From an uncultured Corynebacterium sp. (GTDB lineage Bacteria > Actinomycetota > Actinomycetes > Mycobacteriales > Mycobacteriaceae): a DNA stretch of 31,304 bases. Made by a program: the position numbers and the translations under genes. The stretch is taken from assembly GCF_946998835.1 (NCBI RefSeq), contig NZ_CAMQAZ010000030.1, positions 1-31,304 of the forward strand, read 5' to 3'. The notes below the pieces were generated by a model that was not told the DNA's origin, did no database searches, and saw only the letters and a program-made list of their open reading frames with translations. This document shows, piece by piece, positions 6,706 to 15,312 of the stretch; positions within the stretch are counted from its first letter, which is position 1; every line of letters starts with the position of its first letter.

Positions 6706-9375
6706 TTATCGCTCCTCGTTGCTCTCCGGCTTGTCCTGCCAGGCACTGTTGTCTTCGTTTCGCTTTACGACGCCGCCCTTATCCGAATCGTGGTTTTGTG
6801 CACCCTTGGCATCGGAAGTGTCGGCGTTCTTCGCGTTATCCGAGCGCTCTGGGTATTCCGGCTGCTCGTTATCCGGCAGGCGGAATCCGCGGAGTTCCTG
6901 CTGCTGCGCCCCTGACGGCATGACCGTGGTCGGGGTGGCATCGCTACCAGAGTTGTCCTGGCGGTGACGCCCGCCTGGCCTGTCCCCCGGCATCTTCGGC
7001 GGGGCAGGGATATTCGCGGGACCGTTACCGTCACTGTTGCCGCCGCCAGTGGCCTCCGAGCCGGAGTTCTGGGCTCCTGCCGGGTAATTGGCAGTGCCCG
7101 GGTGCTGGCCACGCGGATTGTCCTGACGCCCCTTTGGGGCCGACTGTCCCCTCCACTGCGGGCGAGGTGCCGGAGTCGGGGCAGGGCTCGATCCGTGTGT
7201 GCTTCCGGTGTCCTTCGGCGGCCACCCCGGAGCAGTCCAGCCAGCCGGCGGCGGGGTGCCACCGTAGACCGGAACATTCGGACGATCCTGCGGTGCTCCC
7301 GGCAGACCCGGCGCACCGGCATTGCCGGCACCAGCAGCGCCCGCTGCGCCCTGGTGGCCGTTGCCGTTGTTACCCGCGTCCTGCTTCTCGTTCTCGCGGC
7401 GGCGCACCGGCGCGAAGATGTTGACGCGCTTCGGCGGCTCTTCACCGCGTTCGATTGCCAACTCCACCGGGGTCTTGACCGGCTCACGGCCGTCGGCTGG
7501 GTGCTTGGTGTCGCTGTCGAAGAAGTTCAGACGCTCACGCGCAACGACGTCGGTGAAGATGACCTCCAGATCCGGACGGCGCAGGGTCTCCTTTTCCAGC
7601 AGCTTCTCAGCCAGAACATCGAGGGTGTCGCGGTTTTCCTTCAGGATGGCGTAGGCCTCGTCGTGGGCCTTGTTAATCAGCAGGCGAACCTGCTGATCAA
7701 TCTTTGCCGCCACCTCTGGCGAGTAGTCCAGAGTGCCGCTGCCACCGCGTCCGACGAACGGGTCGCCCTGCTCCTCGCCGTACTTCACAGGGCCGAGCTC
7801 CGGCGACATGCCGTACTCGGTCACCATGGCTCGAGCAATCTTGGTGGCCTGCTCAATATCGGCGGACGCGCCGGTGGTCGGCAGACCGAAGACCAGCTCC
7901 TCGGCCGCGCGACCGCCCATGGCGAAGACCAGGCGAGCGAAGAGCTCCGGCAGGTTGTACATGCCCTTGTCATCCTCGGGCACAGTCAGGGCGTGACCGC
8001 CGGTGCGGCCGCGGGCCAGGATGGTCACCTTGTACACGCGCTCAATATCCTTCAGCGCCCACGCAGCCAAAGTGTGGCCGCCCTCGTGGTAGGCGGTGAC
8101 CTTCTTCTCCTGCTCGGAAATCACCTTGGAGGTACGGCGTGGACCACCAATAACGCGGTCGACTGCCTCTTCCAGCGCATCAGCCGTAATGATGTTGCCG
8201 TTGACGCGAGCGGTCAGCAGCGCCGCTTCATTCAGAACGTTCTGCAAATCGGCACCACTCATGCCAGCGGTGCGCTTGGCCAGAGACTTCAAATCAGCAT
8301 CGGGCCCCAGCGGCTTGTTGCGTGCGTGGACCTTCAGAATTGCCTCACGGCCCTTCAGGTCTGGTGCGCCCACCGGAATCTGTCGGTCGAAACGACCCGG
8401 GCGCAGCAGTGCCGGGTCCAGAATATCCGGACGGTTGGTCGCAGCCATGATGATCACGCCCTGGCGGTCACCGAATCCGTCCATCTCCACCAGGAGCTGG
8501 TTCAGGGTTTGCTCACGCTCATCGTGACCGCCGCCCATGCCGGCGCCACGCTGGCGGCCCACAGCATCAATCTCATCGATGAAGATAATGCACGGGCTGT
8601 TTTCCTTTGCCTGGTTAAACAGGTCACGGACACGAGAAGCACCGACACCGACGAACATTTCGACGAAGTCCGAACCCGAGATGGTGTAGAAAGGCACTCC
8701 GGCCTCACCGGCGACGGCGCGGGCCAGCAAGGTCTTACCGGTACCGGGCGGGCCGTAGAGCAGGACACCGCGCGGAATCTTCGCACCGAGTTCCTCGTAG
8801 CGAGCCGGATGCTGCAGGAAATCCCTAATCTCGTCGAGCTCCTGGACTGCCTCATCGGCACCAGCAACATCGTCGAATGTGTTGGTCGGGGTCTCCTTAT
8901 TCAGCAGCTTGGCGCGGTTTCCGCCGAAGCCGAACATGCCGTTCTTGCCGCCCTGCATGCGGCTGAAGAAGTACATGATGACGAAGAAGAAGATCACCAT
9001 CGGCAGCAGGAAGCCCAAGGTGGACATCAGGAAGGAATCCTGCGTGACCTTGGTATCGAACTTCTCCATGCCCTTGGCGGCCGTGACCTTGTCAAAGACC
9101 TGGTCGGTCGCACGCGCTGGGTACTTGGTCATCACCTTCGTGACGTCCTCAGTGCCCTCGACCTCTACGCCCTTCTTCAGGGTGAGGCGAATTCGTTGCT
9201 CACGATCATCGATCTGAGCTTCCGTGACATTGCCCTTGTCCAACTGGGTCAGGGCTACGGATGTATCCACCTCACGGTATTCCCGGGAATCATCCGCCAG
9301 CTGGGTAATTGCGAAGAGGATAATCAGGATAATGCCGGCAACGGTGGCAAACCGGAATACCTTTTTCTTGTCCAT
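6706..9375 (-). CDS. ftsH: ATP-dependent zinc metalloprotease FtsH
   Basis: A membrane-anchored AAA+ protease for quality control of membrane and soluble proteins. Two membrane helices (about 7-25 and 117-137) flank a small extracytoplasmic domain. The AAA module has Walker A GPPGTGKT at 208-215, Walker B IIFIDEID near 263-270, and an intact second region of homology (ATNRPDILDPALLRPGRFDR, 312-331). The protease zinc site is His430-Glu431-Gly-Gly-His434 with Asp506 as the likely third ligand; HEGGH instead of HEAGH. The core ends near residue 620, and about 270 residues of Pro/Gly/Asn/Asp-rich low-complexity tail follow. E. coli FtsH is about 645 residues, so the tail makes this one long at 889. 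It heads the folE-folP-folB-folK run, as in M. tuberculosis. No clear Shine-Dalgarno sequence precedes the ATG. Confidence 0.97.
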   Translation of the reverse strand: MDKKKVFRFATVAGIILIILFAITQLADDSREYREVDTSVALTQLDKGNVTEAQIDDREQRIRLTLKKGVEVEGTEDVTKVMTKYPARATDQVFDKVTAAKGMEKFDTKVTQDSFLMSTLGFLLPMVIFFFVIMYFFSRMQGGKNGMFGFGGNRAKLLNKETPTNTFDDVAGADEAVQELDEIRDFLQHPARYEELGAKIPRGVLLYGPPGTGKTLLARAVAGEAGVPFYTISGSDFVEMFVGVGASRVRDLFNQAKENSPCIIFIDEIDAVGRQRGAGMGGGHDEREQTLNQLLVEMDGFGDRQGVIIMAATNRPDILDPALLRPGRFDRQIPVGAPDLKGREAILKVHARNKPLGPDADLKSLAKRTAGMSGADLQNVLNEAALLTARVNGNIITADALEEAVDRVIGGPRRTSKVISEQEKKVTAYHEGGHTLAAWALKDIERVYKVTILARGRTGGHALTVPEDDKGMYNLPELFARLVFAMGGRAAEELVFGLPTTGASADIEQATKIARAMVTEYGMSPELGPVKYGEEQGDPFVGRGGSGTLDYSPEVAAKIDQQVRLLINKAHDEAYAILKENRDTLDVLAEKLLEKETLRRPDLEVIFTDVVARERLNFFDSDTKHPADGREPVKTPVELAIERGEEPPKRVNIFAPVRRRENEKQDAGNNGNGHQGAAGAAGAGNAGAPGLPGAPQDRPNVPVYGGTPPPAGWTAPGWPPKDTGSTHGSSPAPTPAPRPQWRGQSAPKGRQDNPRGQHPGTANYPAGAQNSGSEATGGGNSDGNGPANIPAPPKMPGDRPGGRHRQDNSGSDATPTTVMPSGAQQQELRGFRLPDNEQPEYPERSDNAKNADTSDAKGAQNHDSDKGGVVKRNEDNSAWQDKPESNEER

Positions 9376-9474
9376 ACAGTGGGTTCGCTTTTCGCTCTCT
9401 ACATCTATTAGTTGCTTTTATTAATTGTACGCATCAACGAGTTTTCCTCGAAGAGGCATCAAAGACACAAAGCG

Positions 9475-9502
9475 GGGGCCAGGGCCCATGGCACCTGACC
9501 CC
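9475..9502 (-). terminator. Hairpin downstream of hpt, possible terminator
   Basis: On the minus strand, 90 nt after the hpt stop, GGGGTCAGG and CCTGGCCCC form a 9-bp stem (one G-U pair), with a further GCC/GGC pairing inside the loop. The run that follows is only moderately T-rich, so termination efficiency is unclear. It lies between hpt and ftsH. Confidence 0.4.
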
Positions 9503-9591
9503 ACAGTATGCATAACGCATCGCAACCGAAAAAAGTTTCGCAATGCCCGTCGTAAAGCGTCGGCACCGTGCAGGAGGCACCGAAGACCGAC

Positions 9592-10176
9592 CTAGTTCTG
9601 GTACACGCGGGGATGAAGCGTGCCGACGTACGGCAGGTCGCGGTAACGCTCGGCGTAATCCAGGCCGTAACCGATGACGAACTCGTTCGGGATGTCGAAT
9701 CCAACATCGGCAACATCCAGATTGGTGCGCACAGCCTCCGGCTTCCGCAGCAGCGTAATGACCTCCAGCGAGCGCGGATTGCGGTTGCGCAGGTTCTTCA
9801 TCAGCCAAGACAAGGTCAGACCGGAGTCGATGATGTCCTCCACAATCACGACATCGCGTCCCTCAATATCGCGGTCCAGGTCCTTCAAAATACGCACAAC
9901 GCCTGACGACGAGCTGGAGTTTCCGTAACTGGAAACCGCCATGAACTCCATCTGGCTGGGAATGCTGAGCTGTCGAGCAAAATCGGTCAGGAAGAAAACC
10001 GCGCCCTTCAGCACGGCGACCAGAATCAAATCGCTGTCGGCGTCCTTATACTTCTCGTTTACACGATGTGCCATCTCGGCGACGCGAGCATGCAGCTCCT
10101 CTTCGCCAACGAGAATTGCCTCTACGTCATCGTCATATGGGTTTGCGGGGACGTTGAAATCCTTAACGTCATGCAT
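9592..10176 (-). CDS. hpt: Hypoxanthine phosphoribosyltransferase
   Basis: Salvages hypoxanthine and guanine with PRPP to IMP and GMP. The PRPP-binding motif VVIVEDIIDSGLTL is at residues 109-122 with the acidic pair Glu113-Asp114. The substrate/PPi loop LKGAVFF is at 56-62, and the flexible loop SSYGNSSSSSG is near 82-92. The length of 194 is usual for bacterial HPRT. The start codon overlaps the tilS end by 8 bp, and GGAAAGGA lies about 9 nt upstream. The tilS-hpt pairing is widely conserved, and ftsH lies next downstream after a 216-bp gap. Confidence 0.96.
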   Translation of the reverse strand: MHDVKDFNVPANPYDDDVEAILVGEEELHARVAEMAHRVNEKYKDADSDLILVAVLKGAVFFLTDFARQLSIPSQMEFMAVSSYGNSSSSSGVVRILKDLDRDIEGRDVVIVEDIIDSGLTLSWLMKNLRNRNPRSLEVITLLRKPEAVRTNLDVADVGFDIPNEFVIGYGLDYAERYRDLPYVGTLHPRVYQN

Positions 10177-11287
10177 CGCTATTCCTTTCCGCCGTACCTA
10201 ATTGTAGAGTGCCATCTTTTCGCTCTACGACCAACCTGGCCCCCGCGGACTTTGTTTCCGCAGCGGCACCACGACCACGGGTCACCGGCACTTCCCCCTG
10301 GCCGTGATAACGGTGCACGAGCGCCAACACCATGTCGATCTGTTTACTGCTGGGCTCCGCACCCGCCCGCCGCAGCCAGCGCGCGAGGAGCCGCACCGAG
10401 ATGGCATCGTCGAGCTCAGCCACCCCTCGCACGGGTAAGCCTCCGCCTTCCGACGCAGCTTGCTCCCCCAGCAGCGTCTCCAATGCCGACTCTGCGCGAG
10501 CGTCCAAACAGTCATTGTCGGCTGCCGCAATCGACGCAGTTTTGGCCAGGTTCTCCGCGACCCCCGGGCCCAATTCTCGCTCTAGAAGAGGCAGAATTGA
10601 CTGCCGCACCCGGACTCGGGCGTAGCGGTCGTCGTGGTTATGAGGATCGTGCCAAACCTTTAAACCTAGCTCTTCGCAGCAGAGCTCAGTGTCGGTGCGA
10701 CGCACGCCGAGCAGTGGGCGCAGAATCCGAGTCCCGTCCGACCAGGTCAAGTCGGCACGGATGGCGGACAGCGCCTGCGGGCCGCCTCCCCTAGCCAGGC
10801 GCAGGAGTACGGTTTCGGCCTGATCATCCAAGGTGTGGGCGAGCAGCAGTGCCGCACTTCGGGCTTGGGCGATTTCCCGCAAAACTCGGTGCCGCGCCAA
10901 GCGCGCCTCATATTCGGGGCCACGGCCGGCCTCGTTATTGATATCGACTGCGACGACCTCCGCCGTGGCTCCCATCCCCCGGGCTAGGTCGGCAGCATGC
11001 TCAGCGACTTCGGCAGAGCCCTGCTGAAGCTGGTGATCGACCACGACGGCATGGATATTACGGTCGGCCAACGCTCCCTTAGGCCCGAAAGCTTCCGCAC
11101 AGGCCCCAGCGGTCAGTGCGAGCGAATCCGCGCCGCCGGAAAGCCCAATAACGACACCGTCGCCCAGCCCCTGCCCTGCCTGTTGTGCCATCGCGCGAAC
11201 GGCATGCCGAATGGTTAAGAAGTGAGGGCTGCGGTCTGGCCAAAACGGTTTAGCCAACGTGGAAGGTTTAGCCAACGCGTCCACCAC
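10169..11287 (-). CDS. tilS: tRNA(Ile)-lysidine synthase
   Basis: Modifies cytidine-34 of the CAU-anticodon isoleucine tRNA to lysidine using ATP and lysine, an essential decoding function. The PP-loop SGGADS is at about residues 50-55 from the start used here, followed by HAVVVDHQLQ and LLLAHTLDDQAETVLLRLARGGG (the last two containing the family motifs DHxLR-like and HxxDDQxET). At about 372 residues it is within the shorter actinobacterial form. The start is uncertain: GTG at 11287 has GGAG 10 nt upstream, TTG at 11275 has GGTGGA 5 nt upstream, and both overlap the amidase end. The N-terminus contains a small in-frame duplication (LAKPST then LAKPFW), and the first copy covers the amidase stop codon. 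Confidence 0.93.
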   Translation of the reverse strand: MVDALAKPSTLAKPFWPDRSPHFLTIRHAVRAMAQQAGQGLGDGVVIGLSGGADSLALTAGACAEAFGPKGALADRNIHAVVVDHQLQQGSAEVAEHAADLARGMGATAEVVAVDINNEAGRGPEYEARLARHRVLREIAQARSAALLLAHTLDDQAETVLLRLARGGGPQALSAIRADLTWSDGTRILRPLLGVRRTDTELCCEELGLKVWHDPHNHDDRYARVRVRQSILPLLERELGPGVAENLAKTASIAAADNDCLDARAESALETLLGEQAASEGGGLPVRGVAELDDAISVRLLARWLRRAGAEPSSKQIDMVLALVHRYHGQGEVPVTRGRGAAAETKSAGARLVVERKDGTLQLGTAERNSDA

Positions 11288-12548
11288 TTGCGATGGTCTC
11301 CATCGCCGTGAGCAGAATCCGCTCCTGGGTCGGACGCGCAATCAGCTGCACCGGCAACCCAGAGACCGGCTCCACGACGATACCTGCGGGGAAACCCAGG
11401 TAATTCCAGGTCGAGACATACGGCGTAAACCGTAGATTGGACAGCAAGTTCACAATCCAGGGCATGCGGTGCCATACGCGGTTTCGCGGTGGTGTCTTAG
11501 CCAGAGCCGGGGTAATCAGGATTGTGTCGCCCGGCAGTTCACGCTCAATGCGGGCGCCGTCGCGTACTACTTGCCGGTCATTAATCATGGGGCGCAGCAC
11601 GCGGCCGATGCCAGCGTGGACACGGTTGCGCCACTCCAGGTGAGTCGGGCGCGGCTCGTCGCGGAGTTGATCTGCAACCCCCGCAGTCCAGCGCGCAAGC
11701 ATCGGCAGCGGATTCAGTGGGTACGGCATGTTCTTTTCCGTGACGGCAAAGCCCTTGTCTGTGAATATTCTCGCCGCCTGTTGTGCCGCATCGACGTACT
11801 CCGGCGCAGCCTTGAGGCCGAAAACCGGAGCGGTGGTGTCCAGGGTGACAGCGAAGTTCTCAGGCAGGGTCTTTGCAGGGTCGTCCGCATCCACCAGGCC
11901 ATCGGTGAGGATCTTGGTAATCAGACGCAAGTCCTCGTTATTAACCGTGAGCACACCGTGGACGGACATGCCGTACCAGTCGTTGCCGCCCACGCGTCCC
12001 GGCATTGTTCCCGGGGTCGCCTTCAGAGTCGAAAGCCCGCAACATGCTGCAGGGATGCGCAGCGATCCCATGCCGTCGTTGCCTTGTGCAAAAGGAACCA
12101 TCCCAGCGGCGACAGCCGCCGCTGACCCGCCAGAGGATCCTCCCGGGGTGTGCCCCGGCAGAGTCGGATTGTCGACGGTCAGTTCCGGCAGCGTGGTCGT
12201 CCCCCACGTACAGAACTGCGGATTCACCGTCGTCCCCACCGCAATTGCGCCAGCGTTAGTCAGCTGACGGACAAACGGGTTTTCTACAGCCGTGTTCTCC
12301 TTCAGCGCGAATGGCACACCTGCGAGCGGTAGTTGCGAGAGATCCTCGCGCTGCTCGAGTTCCCGCGCCGCCTGCAACGCCCGGTCCGCCCAGACTTCAC
12401 GGAAGGCATGAATTCCCCCATCCAGTCTCGCAATGGCGTCGAGGCTGCGCTGCACGCTGTCGACCGGGCTTAGTTTTCCCTCGCGGACCTGCGCCGCAAT
12501 CTCGTGGACGGTGGGCAAGTTCCTGATGGCGGAAGTGTGAGAGGTCAA
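11268..12548 (-). CDS. Amidase-signature family enzyme
   Basis: The amidase signature is clear: GGSSGGSAAAVAAG followed 24 residues later by DGMGSLRIPA. The Ser-cisSer-Lys triad corresponds to Ser162, Ser138 and Lys83 (LKEN) in the numbering of this start. Such enzymes hydrolyse C-N amide bonds (GatA-like fold); the substrate cannot be told. Between LKEN and the GGSS loop it is about 15-20 residues shorter than usual, and the segment that normally carries TTxGS after the catalytic lysine is missing. The start is uncertain: this TTG has GAGGAG 11 nt upstream, and a TTG at 12584 without a good site would add 12 residues. The gene lies between dacB and tilS on the same strand, so it is probably co-transcribed. 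There is no signal peptide. Confidence 0.85.
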   Translation of the reverse strand: MTSHTSAIRNLPTVHEIAAQVREGKLSPVDSVQRSLDAIARLDGGIHAFREVWADRALQAARELEQREDLSQLPLAGVPFALKENTAVENPFVRQLTNAGAIAVGTTVNPQFCTWGTTTLPELTVDNPTLPGHTPGGSSGGSAAAVAAGMVPFAQGNDGMGSLRIPAACCGLSTLKATPGTMPGRVGGNDWYGMSVHGVLTVNNEDLRLITKILTDGLVDADDPAKTLPENFAVTLDTTAPVFGLKAAPEYVDAAQQAARIFTDKGFAVTEKNMPYPLNPLPMLARWTAGVADQLRDEPRPTHLEWRNRVHAGIGRVLRPMINDRQVVRDGARIERELPGDTILITPALAKTPPRNRVWHRMPWIVNLLSNLRFTPYVSTWNYLGFPAGIVVEPVSGLPVQLIARPTQERILLTAMETIASGGRVG

Positions 12549-12596
12549 GGCGGATTCATCTCCTCGAGGTATTTTCAGTGGCAAATGAATCCCAGT

Positions 12597-14060
12597 CTAG
12601 ATATTCGCCAGTGCGCTCGCTGCTTTATCCGCCGCAGCTCTTGCTGGCAACAGGCTCGCTTCATTGGAAATAAATGCGAACGTCAGCACCTGCCCCGACT
12701 TCGTCACCACATACCCCGCCAGCGCCGAGGCCTTATTCAGTGTGCCGGTTTTCGCACGTACGATGCCCGCTCCGGACTGGCCAGAAAAGCGCGTCGCCAG
12801 GGTGCCCGACACCGCCGCTACCGGCAGACTATCCAGCAACGGGCGCAACCGCAACGCAGTGCTTTCCGACGGCTCTTGCTCCTCCTGCGACCCCGTAGAC
12901 TCCTCTTCTCCAGCTGGTCCCACCGGCCCCGCAGCCGAATTGAGCACCTCGGAAAGATGCTGTGGAGAGATACGGTTATCCGTACTCAGTCCACTGGAAT
13001 CCGACAGCACCGCGCCATCGAGAGAAAAACCGTGCTCAGCAAGGGTGTCGCGAACTGCACGCGCAGCCCCTTCAAAGGTCGGCGGTAGACCCCGGGAGAT
13101 TGCAACCTCACGGGCAATGGACTCCGCCAACACGTTGTCACTGTAATTCATCATTTCGTGCACGCGGGTACTCAGCGGCGCCGACTGCACGAGTGCGACA
13201 ATGTCTGGATCCAAGGGCAGCGACTGACCGTCCTTAGCTGCATCTCTCAGGCTGCCACCGTTTTCCGCACCGAGTGCCTGAGCCAGCGCATCAGCTGCAT
13301 CCGCGGCGGGGGTTGCACTGCGCTGCGAGTTCTCATCCGTCGAATCAATCCGCCCCGCATCCAACATCACAGACTCCACCGGCGCGATGTAACCATCATC
13401 GAGCCCCTCGCGCTCCCAGGTCTCGTGGAAGCTCTCAGTAAACAGAGAGTTGTCGAGATAAACCTTGCCGACCCCTTCCGGCATAACCACGGAAATCTTT
13501 TTCGCCAAATCAGCAATTGAAGCAGAGTCCTGGAAGAACCCCTCCCCATCCTTACTTAGGGTGGGATCTCCCCCGCCATGCAACACGACATCATTAGTGC
13601 CCGTGACTCGGGAGACACGAGTGGACACTCGATGGTTTTCATCCAATCCCAACAGCGCGGCCGCCGAGGTAAGAACCTTCATGCTGGATGCCGGCACGGC
13701 CACTGAAGTGTCGTTCTGCCCCCACAACTTCTGGCCAGTCGTAGCATCACTGACAATCCCGTGTAACTCGCCGAAGGCGGAATCAGCCGTAGCCGCATCC
13801 ATGATTTCGCTGACTTTCTGAGCCAGCGTGCCGTCGTCAAGCGAGGACTGCGCAGCCGTAACGGGAGCAGAAACCTGACTGACGGCAGGCGGCGCATCGA
13901 CGACAATCTGGCGATTGTCATTGATGACGACCGCAGCACCACTGCCCGCGGCGATAACGAGGACACCGGCAATTGCACCGCCGATTTTCAGCCCCCGAGA
14001 TTTTTTCGTGCCCTTCGCGGTGGTTTTGGAGCTGTCGGAGCCGGTACTGGCCACGGTCAC
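12597..14060 (-). CDS. dacB: D-alanyl-D-alanine carboxypeptidase/endopeptidase, PBP4 class
   Basis: Penicillin-binding protein of peptidase family S13 that trims or cleaves peptidoglycan cross-bridges outside the membrane. The active-site motifs are Ser125-Ser-Met-Lys128 (SxxK), Ser-Asp-Asn in YSDNVLAE (SxN), and KTG in AKTGTLNKASALAGYV. One N-terminal membrane anchor (about residues 26-47, containing IGGAIAGVLVIAAG) follows a Lys/Thr-rich cytoplasmic start. I place the start at GTG 14060, because AAGGTG lies a few bases upstream; an in-frame ATG at 14129 would add 23 residues unlike a usual N-terminus. A Ser/Glu-rich insertion (EEESTGSQEEQEPSES) lies in the second half. Divergent from ppa, as in mycobacteria. 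Confidence 0.92.
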   Translation of the reverse strand: MTVASTGSDSSKTTAKGTKKSRGLKIGGAIAGVLVIAAGSGAAVVINDNRQIVVDAPPAVSQVSAPVTAAQSSLDDGTLAQKVSEIMDAATADSAFGELHGIVSDATTGQKLWGQNDTSVAVPASSMKVLTSAAALLGLDENHRVSTRVSRVTGTNDVVLHGGGDPTLSKDGEGFFQDSASIADLAKKISVVMPEGVGKVYLDNSLFTESFHETWEREGLDDGYIAPVESVMLDAGRIDSTDENSQRSATPAADAADALAQALGAENGGSLRDAAKDGQSLPLDPDIVALVQSAPLSTRVHEMMNYSDNVLAESIAREVAISRGLPPTFEGAARAVRDTLAEHGFSLDGAVLSDSSGLSTDNRISPQHLSEVLNSAAGPVGPAGEEESTGSQEEQEPSESTALRLRPLLDSLPVAAVSGTLATRFSGQSGAGIVRAKTGTLNKASALAGYVVTKSGQVLTFAFISNEASLLPARAAADKAASALANI

Positions 14061-14128
14061 AAACACCTTCTTCCTAGGAATAAGACCGCACTTAAGGTGC
14101 ACATAAACGCTTCTGAGCGGGTTTCGCA

Positions 14129-14134
14129 TAAGAT
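14129..14134 (+). promoter_or_regulatory. ppa: Candidate ppa -10 box in the dacB-ppa divergent region
   Basis: TAAGAT here would place the ppa start of transcription near 14141 and give a 36-nt leader with a normal Shine-Dalgarno sequence. The opposite strand reads TATCTT at 14130-14135, a possible -10 for dacB, so the two promoters could overlap. No convincing -35 is seen for either. Confidence 0.35.
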
Positions 14135-14176
14135 AGCCGTCAGAGAAGTGTACACCGATTATAAGGAGTCATCGCC

Positions 14177-14650
14177 GTGAGCGTTGAGGTCACTATTGAG
14201 ATCCCGAAGGGTCAGCGCAACAAGTACGAAGTCGACCACGAGACTGGCAAGGTCTACCTCGACCGCTACCTGTTCACCCCAATGGCCTACCCGGCCGACT
14301 ACGGCTTCATTGATGAAACCCTCGGCGAGGACGGCGACCCGCTGGACGCTCTCGTAATCCTGCCGGAGCCGGTTTTCCCGGGCGTTATTGTCAAGGCTCG
14401 TCCGCTCGGCGTTTTCAAGATGACCGACGAGGCCGGTGGCGACGACAAGCTGCTCTGCGTCCTCGACGACGTTCGCTTCGACCACTACCAGGACATCGAC
14501 GACGTCTCCCAGTTCACCAAGGACGAGATTGAGCACTTCTTCGTCCACTACAAGGACCTGGAGCCAGGCAAGGAAGTTTCCGGTTCGGGCTGGGGCGACA
14601 AGGCTGAGGCAGAGCGCATTCTGGCTGAGGCAATCGAGCGCCACAAGTAA
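14177..14650 (+). CDS. ppa: Inorganic pyrophosphatase, family I
   Basis: Hydrolyses pyrophosphate to phosphate, pulling biosynthetic reactions forward in the cytosol. Soluble family I features: EIPKGQRNKYE near residues 8-18, and the signature DGDPLDALV near 52-60 that contains the metal-binding aspartates. YPADYGFID (38-46) and VLDDVRFDHYQDI are also present, as is the active-site Tyr/Lys pair in FVHYKDLEPGK. The length of 157 is typical for bacteria. It starts with GTG, preceded at 8 nt by AAGGAG, a strong site. It is divergent to dacB and followed by a long hairpin at 14744-14774. Confidence 0.97.
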   Translation: MSVEVTIEIPKGQRNKYEVDHETGKVYLDRYLFTPMAYPADYGFIDETLGEDGDPLDALVILPEPVFPGVIVKARPLGVFKMTDEAGGDDKLLCVLDDVRFDHYQDIDDVSQFTKDEIEHFFVHYKDLEPGKEVSGSGWGDKAEAERILAEAIERHK

Positions 14651-14743
14651 AGGCTGTTTCAACTGAGCCCCTGCGAGAACCTCTACATGGAGGACCCTTC
14701 CCGGGGACCCGCACCTTTGACGCAGTTCCTATGCTGCAACTTT

Positions 14744-14774
14744 AAGGCCGTCGGAGAACTTCTCCGGCGGCCTT
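14744..14774. terminator. Long hairpin between ppa and rhodanese
   Basis: AAGGCCGTCGGAGAA faces TTCTCCGGCGGCCTT, a nearly perfect 15-bp stem with one G-U pair. It stands 94 nt behind ppa. No T-run follows on the plus strand, so it is a terminator candidate rather than a textbook one. Confidence 0.55.
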
Positions 14775-14779
14775 CGCGC

Positions 14780-14809
14780 TTCCTGCGGTGAGACCGGATT
14801 GCGTATAGT
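14780..14809 (+). promoter_or_regulatory. Leaderless promoter of the rhodanese gene
   Basis: TATAGT at 14804-14809 lies 7 nt before the ATG at 14817, and TTCCTG 18 nt upstream may serve as -35. The spacing puts the transcription start on or next to the ATG, and no Shine-Dalgarno sequence is present, so the mRNA is probably leaderless. Confidence 0.55.
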
Positions 14810-14816
14810 GCGCACT

Positions 14817-15113
14817 ATGGAAACCGTAAACGTACCTGAAGTACCAGAAGATGCCCAGATTATTGATGTCCGCTCGCAGATGGAGTGGGATGACGGCCAC
14901 GCTACCGGCGCCATTCACATCCCGATGGAAGAGATTCCATCCCGCTACGGCGAGCTGGATTTGGACTCCGACATTTACCTGATGTGCCGCTCCGGCGGTC
15001 GCGCCGCCCAGGTCTCTTCCTGGCTGGAGAAGAACGGTATCGACACCATTGTCATCACCGGCGGCATGATTGACTGGGAGCACTTTGGTCGTCCGATGGA
15101 GAAGGCCAACTAA
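14817..15113 (+). CDS. Small rhodanese-domain protein
   Basis: A single rhodanese domain of 98 residues. It opens with the IIDVRSQMEW strand and the HIPMEEIP segment. The active-site loop CRSGGRAAQVSSWL is intact, with the catalytic Cys that would carry a persulfide. The end GGMIDWEHFGRPME is typical of the GlpE/PspE-like single-domain type. It probably moves sulfur or handles oxidised thiols in the cytosol; the acceptor is unknown. I start at ATG 14817 rather than the upstream TTG 14799, because a -10 box lies 7 nt before it. It is followed by a strong terminator, so it is monocistronic and not part of the MarR-synthetase transcript. Confidence 0.88.
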   Translation: METVNVPEVPEDAQIIDVRSQMEWDDGHATGAIHIPMEEIPSRYGELDLDSDIYLMCRSGGRAAQVSSWLEKNGIDTIVITGGMIDWEHFGRPMEKAN

Positions 15114-15149
15114 GCACCAACCAGAAATACCCTGCTTCGCTGAACTGCT

Positions 15150-15200
15150 CCCCATTAGTTGGACTGAGAAATCAGTTACCGACTAGTGGGGTGTATTTTT
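15150..15200 (+). terminator. Rho-independent terminator behind the rhodanese gene
   Basis: CCCCATTAGTTGG (15150-15162) pairs with CCGACTAGTGGGG (15179-15191), 13 bp with two G-U pairs. An inner ACTGA/TCAGT stem is closed by GAAA. TGTATTTTTATTT follows directly. This is the best terminator on the plus strand in this part. Confidence 0.8.
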
Positions 15201-15276
15201 ATTTGCCAACACGAAAGCACCCACCTTCCGACAATCCGCAGGAAAACCGGAACATTATTAGTTGGCCATGCCCCAT

Positions 15277-15305
15277 TATTGATGACTCCCCAGATTGTCT
15301 ACTAT
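15277..15305 (+). promoter_or_regulatory. Leaderless promoter of the MarR-synthetase unit
   Basis: TACTAT at 15300-15305 is 7 nt before the ATG at 15313; TATTGA 17 nt further up may be the -35. No ribosome-binding site precedes the ATG. The promoter would drive both the regulator and the coupled synthetase. Confidence 0.5.
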
Positions 15306-15312
15306 GGGAAGT

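Noticed and set aside
6964..9411. 815-codon plus-strand open frame opposite ftsH
   Set aside because: It is wholly antisense to an intact ftsH with all motifs; the protein has no recognisable domain.
11224..11240. 17-mer GAGGGCTGCGGTCTGGC shared between tilS and the spacer at 24403-24420
   Set aside because: In tilS it encodes the ordinary WPDRSPHF region; the match is short enough that chance in GC-rich DNA cannot be excluded, and the flanks do not extend.
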